DNA of 64,000 bases from contig JANQLB010000091.1 in NCBI GenBank assembly GCA_028280805.1, positions 1 through 64,000 of the forward strand, given 5' to 3'. The translations under genes and the position numbers were made by a program. Below are positions 1 through 5,640 of the stretch, in pieces (the stretch's first letter is position 1; each line of letters starts with the position of its first letter). The stretch is from Tissierellales bacterium (GTDB lineage Bacteria > Bacillota > Clostridia > Tissierellales > VENL01). A model generated the notes under the pieces. It saw nothing but the letters and a program-made list of their open reading frames with translations, searched no databases and had not been told where the DNA came from.

Positions 1-4
1 AATT

Positions 5-222
5 GCAAAATGAAGCTCAGAAAGATAAAACTTCTGAGTACTACATTTACATCAAATCTAAGATTTGAGTAATTGCAGCAATTTTGTGCTAGTCACTTAT
101 ACAGCGTACAAGTAGATAGCCAAAAAAAGCAAAATGAAGCTCAGAAAGATAAAGCTTCTGATTACTACACTTACATCAAAATTAAGATTTGAGTAATTGC
201 AGTGAACTGAGTCTCACTTTAT
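5..222. repeat. Tandem pair of 74-bp repeats with a shared dispersed tail
   Basis: Positions 5-78 and 129-202 are near-identical 74-base copies differing at a handful of sites, 124 bases apart. The second copy runs into the 19-mer GAACTGAGTCTCACTTTAT (204-222). Nearly the same 19-mer recurs at 48260-48278 and 54051-54069. No reading frame is evident, so this looks like a non-coding dispersed repeat family. The rest of 1-323 holds only the upstream region of the next gene. Confidence 0.85.
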
Positions 223-323
223 TTTGTTAAAATTAATTTAATCTTTGTTTATTGGAAGGAATAGGAGAATTAAAATAGAATTTAATATAAGTATATACTA
301 GACAAATATTTTGAGGTGATTAA

Positions 324-1418
324 ATGTCAGCATACGTTTTTCCTATTAGATTTGCATTTTTAACTTTTCCTATTCTTGCCTTTTTAGTAACTTTACCATT
401 CTTAATTTATCAATATAGGAAGCATAAATATGTTAATAAGTTTAGAAGTATTATAACTTATTCATTCCTGCTTTATTTATTAGTATCATTATATCTTGTA
501 ATACTACCTTTACCTGATACTACAGATACTGCCAGTCTTCAATCTTCGGGAGTAGAATACTATCAATTTGTTCCATTTTCTTTTATAGCGGACATTTTGG
601 GACAAGCTGATATCAATATTGAAAATCCGGGTACTTATATAGAGCTTTTTAAAGAAACTGCATTTCTTCAAGCTTTTTTTAATGGTGTTTTATTACTCCC
701 ATTAGGTATTTATCTGAGATATTATTTTAAAAAAGATTTAGGCAGAACGATATTAACAGTTTTTATGGTATCATTGTTTTTTGAAATAACTCAAACAACA
801 GGATTATATGGTATTTATAATAGTCCTTACAGAGTTTTTGATGTAGATGACTTAATTTTAAATACTTTTGGAGGATTTATAGGTTATTTATTAGTACCGT
901 TATTTAAATCCTTACTTCCAAACGTTGAAAAACTAGACCATAAAGTAAATCTAGAAAAAAAGCAGGTAAATTATATTAGAAGGTTTATAGCATTTTTAAT
1001 TGACTGGGGACTGATAACTTTAATTATTTTAGCTTTGCCCATAACAAAGAGATATACTGAGTATTCATACATATCAGCAGTAGCTGTTTATTTTATAATA
1101 ATTATGTTTATAACCAATGGAAAAACTATTGGAAAATCTATTGTAAAAATCAAAATGAAAGGAAGAAAAGATAAACTTTCAATTCTAGAAGCTTTCATAA
1201 GATATGCTGTTTTATACTATGGAGTGTTTGGTGCTAATTATTTTTTAGTAAAAGGACTTATTATTACAACAGATTTAATGTATTATGTAATACTCTTAAT
1301 AACTATCGTATTTAACGGAACATTACTTGTACATCTCTTATGGGGCATGATGAATAATGATAACAGATTATTCTACGAAAAAATAAGCAGGACTAAAAAT
1401 ATAATTTGTGTAAAATAA
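324..1418 (+). CDS. VanZ-like / RDD fusion membrane protein
   Basis: A 364-residue membrane protein. Residues about 1-200 hold several hydrophobic helices with the VanZ-like layout (an N-terminal hairpin, a conserved region with FEITQ near residue 155, then DVDDLILNTFGG). Residues about 215-350 start with RRFIAFLIDW, the typical opening of an RDD domain. VanZ-RDD fusions are common in Firmicutes. The exact function is unknown; VanZ relatives are linked to teicoplanin resistance and RDD proteins to transport. The ATG follows TGAGGTGA with good spacing. It stands alone, with the repeats upstream and a convergent gene downstream. Confidence 0.8.
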   Translation: MSAYVFPIRFAFLTFPILAFLVTLPFLIYQYRKHKYVNKFRSIITYSFLLYLLVSLYLVILPLPDTTDTASLQSSGVEYYQFVPFSFIADILGQADINIENPGTYIELFKETAFLQAFFNGVLLLPLGIYLRYYFKKDLGRTILTVFMVSLFFEITQTTGLYGIYNSPYRVFDVDDLILNTFGGFIGYLLVPLFKSLLPNVEKLDHKVNLEKKQVNYIRRFIAFLIDWGLITLIILALPITKRYTEYSYISAVAVYFIIIMFITNGKTIGKSIVKIKMKGRKDKLSILEAFIRYAVLYYGVFGANYFLVKGLIITTDLMYYVILLITIVFNGTLLVHLLWGMMNNDNRLFYEKISRTKNIICVK

Positions 1419-1451
1419 GATTAAAACTTAGATAAATATATTAAACAAATT

Positions 1452-1493
1452 AAAATCCTTTTATCAGACTTAAAAGTCTGATAAAAGGATTTT
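1452..1493. terminator. Bidirectional terminator, perfect 20-bp stem
   Basis: A perfect 20-bp inverted repeat with a 2-base loop, A-rich on the left and T-rich on the right. It lies between two convergent genes, and its right arm includes most of the stop codon of the fumarylacetoacetase-family gene. Confidence 0.9.
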
Positions 1494-2382
1494 AATTTTG
1501 TACGATATTTATTAACTGTCCTATCTTTTCAATGTAACATTTTACTACATCACCGATTTTAAGAAATTTTGGAGGGTTAAACCCAAAGCCTACCCCGGCA
1601 GGTGTACCTGTAAGAATAACATCACCTGATTTTAATTCCATACCGCTTGATAAATCAGAAATAATATAATCTATATCAAAAATCATATTTTTAGTATTTG
1701 AGTTTTGACGAATTTCATCATTAACTTCACATGATATATTGAGTTCAACCGGATAAGGGATTATACTTTTATGAATTATGTATGGTCCCATAGGGCAGAA
1801 TGTGTCCAGACTCTTACCTTTAAACCATTGATTTCTACCTTTTTGTATATTTCTTGCAGTGACATCATTAGCAATAGTATATCCAAATATATGTTTGTAA
1901 GCATCTTCTTTCTTTATGTTTACACCATTTTTTCCAATAACAACAGCCAGCTCAACCTCATAATCAATATGGTTTGTAATATGAGAATGACTTTTAATGA
2001 TGTCTTTATAACCAATTATTGAGAAAGGAGATTTAGTAAAATAGACCGGTTGTTTTGGAACATCTGAATCGGAAGATGCTTTACCTTTCAGCTCATTTAT
2101 ATGATCACGATAGTTTTTACCGATACAAAAAACATTTCTAGGTGGAATTATAGGAGGACAAATCTTAACATCATTTAACAGTATTGATTTAAAATCTGTT
2201 TTATTAAGCATATTTCTTATTTGCTCAATTAAATTATCATTAGCTGTAGAAACAAATTGATACATACTTTGAGGAGATTTTTTATCTAAAATATTAAATA
2301 TATCTGACATAGAAATTATTCTGTTTTCAATTAAAATACCAATTTTTGTTTCGCTGTTATGATTATAAGTTAAAAAATACAT
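1492..2382 (-). CDS. Fumarylacetoacetate hydrolase (FAH) family protein
   Basis: A 296-residue FAH-superfamily enzyme. Recognisable blocks are NVFCIGKNYRDH (about residues 84-95), the acidic metal-binding patch DYEVELAVVIGK, the GYTIANDVTAR block and the C-terminal GDVILTGTPAGVGFG. Family members hydrolyse or decarboxylate 2-keto acids and related C-C substrates with Mg2+ bound by the Glu/Asp residues. The substrate cannot be told from sequence. There is no catabolic operon around it. The ATG is preceded by a GGAG-type site (AAGGAGTGAG). Confidence 0.88.
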   Translation of the reverse strand: MYFLTYNHNSETKIGILIENRIISMSDIFNILDKKSPQSMYQFVSTANDNLIEQIRNMLNKTDFKSILLNDVKICPPIIPPRNVFCIGKNYRDHINELKGKASSDSDVPKQPVYFTKSPFSIIGYKDIIKSHSHITNHIDYEVELAVVIGKNGVNIKKEDAYKHIFGYTIANDVTARNIQKGRNQWFKGKSLDTFCPMGPYIIHKSIIPYPVELNISCEVNDEIRQNSNTKNMIFDIDYIISDLSSGMELKSGDVILTGTPAGVGFGFNPPKFLKIGDVVKCYIEKIGQLINIVQN

Positions 2383-2492
2383 AAGCTCACTCCTTTATTA
2401 AATCTTGTTATTTAAGCTTAAATATATGTGTTCATTTAGTTTCAAGTATTGATAAATTAAAAATTTTGTCGAAAATTGAAGAAAAGTTTTTC

Positions 2493-2522
2493 TTGACTTT
2501 TTTTATAATGTCAGATTATAAT
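2493..2522 (+). promoter_or_regulatory. Strong sigma-A promoter
   Basis: TTGACT (2493-2498), an 18-base spacer and a consensus TATAAT (2517-2522). The predicted start falls near 2529, so the LexA-like box just downstream would overlap it. Confidence 0.75.
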
Positions 2523-2531
2523 AAAAATATA

Positions 2532-2545
2532 CGAACATAAGTTCG
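2532..2545. promoter_or_regulatory. LexA (SOS) box
   Basis: CGAACATAAGTTCG fits the Gram-positive LexA/DinR consensus CGAAC-N4-GTTCG and is a perfect 5-bp inverted repeat around a 4-base spacer. It sits immediately downstream of the -10 element, a position where LexA would block initiation. Confidence 0.75.
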
Positions 2546-2591
2546 GTGATTTTGCTGTGATATTTCTAGTTTATAACTTAATATTGATGAT

Positions 2592-2624
2592 TTTGCCAAT
2601 AAAACAAGTTTTGGCAAAGGAGGG
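2592..2624 (+). promoter_or_regulatory. Hairpin abutting a ribosome binding site
   Basis: TTTGCCAA (2592-2599) pairs perfectly with TTGGCAAA (2611-2618), directly followed by the ribosome binding site GGAGGG (2619-2624) of the 31-codon gene. The hairpin could tune translation of that gene or stabilise its transcript. Confidence 0.55.
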
Positions 2625-2630
2625 AATCTA

Positions 2631-2726
2631 TGTTTGAATGTGTTCGGTATATTCATTTTGAAACAAAGTATATTTTAAAGATAGTTAGAAATGGTATATT
2701 ATACATAAACTTAGATTATAAATAGC
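2631..2726 (+). CDS. Small SOS-box-controlled protein (31 aa), unknown
   Basis: A 31-codon frame starting MFECVRYIHF, with a very strong AAAGGAGGG site five bases before the ATG. It is the only gene served by the TTGACT/TATAAT promoter and LexA-like box upstream and ends inside a terminator. The peptide is basic and mixed hydrophobic, with no recognisable family. Its position beside the Xre repressor of a tail-bacteriocin locus suggests an induction factor such as a small antirepressor. That is inference. An alternative is a small SOS toxin or an SOS-induced RNA. Confidence 0.6.
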
Positions 2727-2746
2727 AACCATTCTAGTTGCTATTT
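2720..2746. terminator. Bidirectional terminator between the small gene and the repressor
   Basis: AAATAGCAAC (2720-2729) pairs with GTTGCTATTT (2737-2746) around a 7-base loop. It overlaps the stop codons of both convergent genes. Confidence 0.8.
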
Positions 2747-3130
2747 ATCTTCTTCTTTAAAGAATGATATTATTTTTTTTATATCATCAGGCGGGATTTG
2801 CTTGTCCTGCATTTCTTTAGCTAATTCTAGATATTCAACACCTATTTGTCTCAATTTAACAGGAATTTGGTCTTCTATTAGTATAACATTTTCATAGTTT
2901 TCAATATATCCTGCTTTGAATAACAGGTCTTTAACCTCTATATTCATAGCACTAGATAGCTTTCTAATAGTCTCTATAGTAGGATGTATTTCATTGTTAC
3001 TGCGGGGGTCAAATCCATTTTTTAATTTAGCAATATATGAATGACTAAGAGAGCATTTATCTGCAAATTCTCTTAGAGTTAGACCATTGTTTTCTATATA
3101 GTTATTTATTATTTTGTTTAATTTATTCAT
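2741..3130 (-). CDS. Xre-family transcriptional regulator, likely locus repressor
   Basis: 129 residues from an ATG preceded by GAGGTGG. A longer frame with nine extra codons exists but has no ribosome site. Residues about 9-65 form a helix-turn-helix of the Cro/C1 type (LTLREFADKCSLSHSYIAKLKNG). The C-terminal part carries a short region that may be for oligomerisation. It is divergent from the activator/tail genes, as a phage-type repressor would be. The shared 3131-3295 intergenic region contains an imperfect palindrome that may be its operator. No RecA-cleavable peptidase domain is present, so induction would need another route. Confidence 0.85.
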   Translation of the reverse strand: MNKLNKIINNYIENNGLTLREFADKCSLSHSYIAKLKNGFDPRSNNEIHPTIETIRKLSSAMNIEVKDLLFKAGYIENYENVILIEDQIPVKLRQIGVEYLELAKEMQDKQIPPDDIKKIISFFKEEDK

Positions 3131-3244
3131 AAAACCACCTCGTGGATTATTAAACACAATTTAATTATATCACTTTATCTTTAACATTAGAATATATTTT
3201 ACGGTTAAGAAATCAAAATACATTAAAAAGTTTTATCTCCATTT

Positions 3245-3260
3245 GTTCACCATGGTTTAC
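3245..3260. promoter_or_regulatory. Candidate repressor operator
   Basis: GTTCACCATGGTTTAC is an imperfect palindrome (12 of 16 positions symmetric around CCATGG). It lies between the divergent repressor and the first gene of the tail locus. Assignment as an operator is inference. Confidence 0.35.
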
Positions 3261-3295
3261 AAAATGATTACTTTTAAAATATAAGGAGGATTAAA

Positions 3296-3679
3296 ATGAA
3301 CGAAAAAAACAACAGTGAATTAACAAAAGAATATAAAAAATCACTTCAACTAATAACTGACAGAATTGAAGAGCTTAAAATGAAAAAGAAAGAGTTGGAA
3401 GCTAAAATTAAAACAAAGGACAAAGTACATATTGATGTTAGTAAAAGTCTTATAGAAATTGAAAATAGGTTAATACCTCTTTTACAGATTCAGAGGAATG
3501 TAAGAGAGATTGGCATTGAAGTTAATAATTATTATGAAAGGAGCTGGTGGCGAAGTGAGAAATATACACTTAACACAAGAAAATCAAGACGAATTGTACC
3601 TTCAATCTTCAATGTTTTTGAGGAGCAAATCATTAACGAACTCATCACAGATAATGGAGATGAGAGAATCACTTTATAA
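3296..3679 (+). CDS. Small coiled-coil protein of the phage regulatory module
   Basis: A 127-residue protein, strongly charged and predicted coiled coil over residues about 5-75, followed by NNYYERSWWRSEKYTLNTRKSRR (residues about 80-103 in two motifs, NYYERSWW and SEKYTLNTRKSRR). The latter is reminiscent of short proteins that precede sigma-like genes in Clostridia mobile elements. It overlaps the next gene by about 125 bases in another frame. The last roughly 25 residues may be an extension caused by loss of an earlier stop. The ribosome site AAGGAGG is strong. Function unknown; probably a regulatory partner of the sigma-like protein. Confidence 0.65.
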   Translation: MNEKNNSELTKEYKKSLQLITDRIEELKMKKKELEAKIKTKDKVHIDVSKSLIEIENRLIPLLQIQRNVREIGIEVNNYYERSWWRSEKYTLNTRKSRRIVPSIFNVFEEQIINELITDNGDERITL

Positions 3680-3860
3680 GGCTATTGATGAGGATTTAAC
3701 AGACAGGCAGAAGGAGATGATACAAATGTATTACTTTAATGATATGGTAATGGAAGAAATAGCTGATAAGCTCGGTGTTACTAAAGGTAATGTATCTATA
3801 ACAATAAAGAGGGGTTTAAATAGAATAAAAAGATCAAAAAAAATAAAAAAATTTTTATAG
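3555..3860 (+). CDS. Sigma-70 region 4-like activator (Xpf-like)
   Basis: 101 residues from a GTG about 11 bases after AGGAG; upstream ATG codons in the frame lack a ribosome site. The C-terminal half (LTDRQKEMIQMYYFNDMVM, then EEIADKLGVTKGNVSITIKRG) is a classic sigma region 4 helix-turn-helix. There is no region 2, so it is like PBSX positive control factor Xpf and other phage late activators. It begins inside the preceding gene, suggesting translational coupling. Two copies of a bipartite promoter-like motif follow it and are the obvious candidate targets. Confidence 0.8.
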   Translation: MRNIHLTQENQDELYLQSSMFLRSKSLTNSSQIMEMRESLYKAIDEDLTDRQKEMIQMYYFNDMVMEEIADKLGVTKGNVSITIKRGLNRIKRSKKIKKFL

Positions 3861-3871
3861 AATAAAAAAGT

Positions 3872-3905
3872 GTTAAACTTTTTGGTAAATGTACGGTAAT
3901 AGTGA
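3872..3905 (+). promoter_or_regulatory. Bipartite promoter-like motif, copy 1
   Basis: GTTAAACTTTTT, 13 bases, then TAATAGTGA. The same two blocks recur with exactly the same 13-base gap at 4197-4230, while the gap sequence differs. That is the pattern expected of -35 and -10 elements read by a dedicated sigma-like activator. Confidence 0.65.
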
Positions 3906-3920
3906 AGGGAAAATTATTAA

Positions 3921-3949
3921 GACAGTTCAAAATCGAACTGTCTTTTTTT
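3921..3949 (+). terminator. Terminator/attenuator hairpin
   Basis: GACAGTTC (3921-3928) and GAACTGTC (3935-3942) form a perfect 8-bp stem, followed by seven T. It ends the activator transcript. Because it starts about 15 bases after promoter-like copy 1, it would also attenuate transcription starting there. Confidence 0.85.
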
Positions 3950-3982
3950 GACTTTAAATTACATAAGAAGGGGGAAATTAAA

Positions 3983-4180
3983 ATGCAATTGACAATTGAG
4001 CTTCAAGAAGGAAAGATAATAGATTTACATGAAAGGCACGTAAGTATTCAAGAGATGGATAATATAACAAATTGGTTTGAAAATGAGGTTACACCAATTG
4101 TAAAATTTATTAATAATTCCACAAGTACAACTCATTACTTAGCAAGGCAGGCAATTATAAGGATTATAAAAAAAATATAA
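3983..4180 (+). CDS. Hypothetical protein of the tail locus (65 aa)
   Basis: 65 residues starting MQLTIELQEG, with the ribosome site AAGGGGGAA before the ATG. The frame extends upstream through the terminator, but that part has no ribosome site. No family recognised. It is a small, mixed-charge protein with a predicted amphipathic C-terminus (YLARQAIIRIIKKI). It lies between the two copies of the promoter-like motif, so it would be expressed separately from the structural genes. It could be a regulator or a minor tail-locus component. Confidence 0.55.
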   Translation: MQLTIELQEGKIIDLHERHVSIQEMDNITNWFENEVTPIVKFINNSTSTTHYLARQAIIRIIKKI

Positions 4181-4196
4181 TAAATTTACTCAAAAC

Positions 4197-4230
4197 GTTA
4201 AACTTTTTAACTATTGTGTACTAATAGTGA
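4197..4230 (+). promoter_or_regulatory. Bipartite promoter-like motif, copy 2
   Basis: GTTAAACTTTTT-N13-TAATAGTGA, an exact match in both blocks and spacing to copy 1. It is 110 bases upstream of the tail tube gene and is the best candidate for the structural operon promoter. Confidence 0.65.
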
Positions 4231-4339
4231 GAGATATTTTATTATAAGTCAGCTTGTTAAAGGAGGCGATTTTATGTGAAATAAATGCGTTAACATATCA
4301 CAGTAAAGCTATAATATTATCTTAAAGGGAGGAATTTAA

Positions 4340-4870
4340 ATGAGCTTAACAACTCAGCAGCTTCAAAACATTATTATTGATACAGGTGTAGTATATGTAA
4401 ATTATGGAGAAAGTGATGAAAAATTATTAGGACCTTGTAAAGGCGGAAACAGTTTTTTAGTAGAGCAGGAATTTAAAGATGTAGAGTATGACGGCAGAAG
4501 AGGTAAAACAAAAGGATTAAGAAGAATTATAAATGAAAATGCTTCATTAAAAGTTAGATTAATGGACTTAAGTCAAGACAATATTAAATTGGCTTTAGCA
4601 GGTGCTAAAATAGATACAATGACAAGTGCAGTAACTAATGGAAGTAGAATTATTTTAGACAGCGATTATCTTAAAAATATTGCTCTTGTAGGAACTACAG
4701 CTGGTGGGGCTTCAAAAGTAATAACTTTATATAATGTATTAAGTGACAATGGCTTAGCTATGGAAATGATAGATAAAGATGAATTAGCAGTAGAGCTGAA
4801 CTTTTCAGCTCACTATGATCCAACTAATCTAGAATCTCCAATATATAGAATTGAAGAAATAACAGTATAA
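4340..4870 (+). CDS. Phage major tail (tube) protein
   Basis: A 176-residue protein matching the siphovirus tail-tube type in length, position and style. It has an N-terminal strand region (DTGVVYVNYG), a loop EYDGRRGKTKGLRRI that is typical of tube subunits, and a C-terminal sheet ending in an ELNFSAHYDP-like segment. Tube subunits polymerise as hexameric rings around the tape measure. It is the first structural gene, directly before the tail chaperones. No sheath gene precedes it, so the tail should be non-contractile. The ribosome site GGGAGGAA is strong, and a terminator-like hairpin follows. Confidence 0.8.
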   Translation: MSLTTQQLQNIIIDTGVVYVNYGESDEKLLGPCKGGNSFLVEQEFKDVEYDGRRGKTKGLRRIINENASLKVRLMDLSQDNIKLALAGAKIDTMTSAVTNGSRIILDSDYLKNIALVGTTAGGASKVITLYNVLSDNGLAMEMIDKDELAVELNFSAHYDPTNLESPIYRIEEITV

Positions 4871-4895
4871 GCACTCTTTTACAGAGTGCTTTTTT
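4871..4895 (+). terminator. Intra-operon hairpin after the tube gene
   Basis: GCACTCT (4871-4877) and AGAGTGC (4883-4889) form a 7-bp stem directly after the stop codon, followed by six T. It is likely a partial terminator giving more tube than downstream mRNA. Confidence 0.8.
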
Positions 4896-4923
4896 CCTAC
4901 TATTTTCTTAAGGAGGGTATAAA

Positions 4924-5280
4924 ATGGATATTAAATTTAGAAAATTAAAATTTCAAGATGTTTTTGCAATGTCCAGAATAATTAAAAAAACAGGAATAAA
5001 AGAAGAAATCAAAGGGTTATTTCAAGAAAAAACTGAAAAATCAGGAAAAGATAATATTGAAATATCACAGGATCAGGGTTTACAGCTTGCTGTAATACTC
5101 TTTGAAAATATTTATCGTGCAGAAGATGAGATTTACGATTTTATTTCAGATTTATCAGAGATAAAAAGAGAGGTAATCATTGAAATGTCGTTTGAAGAAA
5201 CAATTAAGCTATTATCCTCCTTTGGAAAAATGGAGGGAATAGGAAATTTTTTCAAATCAGCATCCAAGTTGATGCAGTAG
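4924..5280 (+). CDS. Tail assembly chaperone, short (G-like) form
   Basis: 118 residues starting MDIKFRKLKFQDVFAMSRII, encoded between the tube and tape-measure genes, where the G/GT chaperone pair sits in long-tailed phages. It is mostly helical and acidic. The 0-frame ends at 5280. A slippery heptamer at 5244-5250 allows a fraction of ribosomes to enter the -1 frame and make a longer GT-like product. Chaperones of this type coat the tape measure before the tube polymerises and are absent from the finished tail. The ribosome site is AAGGAGGG. Confidence 0.78.
   Translation: MDIKFRKLKFQDVFAMSRIIKKTGIKEEIKGLFQEKTEKSGKDNIEISQDQGLQLAVILFENIYRAEDEIYDFISDLSEIKREVIIEMSFEETIKLLSSFGKMEGIGNFFKSASKLMQ
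5244..5250 (+). other. -1 programmed frameshift site A AAT TTT
   Basis: In the 0-frame the codons are GGA AAT TTT TTC, so AAATTTT has exactly the X XXY YYZ phasing that permits tandem slippage. After the slip the -1 frame is open from 5250 through 5603. It reads a plausible continuation (VDAVDIIDFLLKRYGNIEYI) before the first in-frame ATG at 5334. Confidence 0.78.
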
Positions 5281-5603
5281 ATATAATTGATTTTTTACTA
5301 AAAAGATATGGGAATATAGAGTATATCTTTCAGATGGATTATCAGCAAGGAATAGACTTTGTTGATAAAGTTATGAAAAAATCATCGGAAGAACTATTAA
5401 TAAAAAATGCTTGGGATATATGGTTAGGTCATATAAACAACCCATTTGTGGAGAAAAAAATGTCATGGGATAAGTTTATAAATGAAATAAAAAAACCTAA
5501 CACCAAAGAAAGCAGTTTAACAGCGGAAGAGATTATAGCTAAAGCAGAGGATATTAAGAATAGACATTTAAAAAATAGGGACTTAGTAAATAAGTTATTA
5601 TAA
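5250..5603 (+). CDS. Tail assembly chaperone, -1 frameshift (T) extension
   Basis: The -1 frame continuation of the chaperone gene. From the slippery site it adds 117 residues and gives a fusion of about 226 residues. A separate start at ATG 5334 is possible, but it has no ribosome site and would discard the well-structured segment DIIDFLLKRYGNIEYI. The extension ends in a charged helical tail (KAEDIKNRHLKNRDLVNKLL). It is followed 37 bases later by the tape-measure gene, as in lambda-like G-T-H order. Function as the tape-measure-binding half of a GT chaperone is inferred from position. Confidence 0.72.
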   Translation, partial: FQISIQVDAVDIIDFLLKRYGNIEYIFQMDYQQGIDFVDKVMKKSSEELLIKNAWDIWLGHINNPFVEKKMSWDKFINEIKKPNTKESSLTAEEIIAKAEDIKNRHLKNRDLVNKLL

Positions 5604-5640
5604 TTAAAATTCTTATATTCCCTTAAAGGGTGGTGAGATT

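Noticed and set aside
1..222. Repeats at the left end as a CRISPR array
   Set aside because: Only two 74-base copies with a 50-base gap, no palindromic 25-40 base repeat unit and no cas genes.
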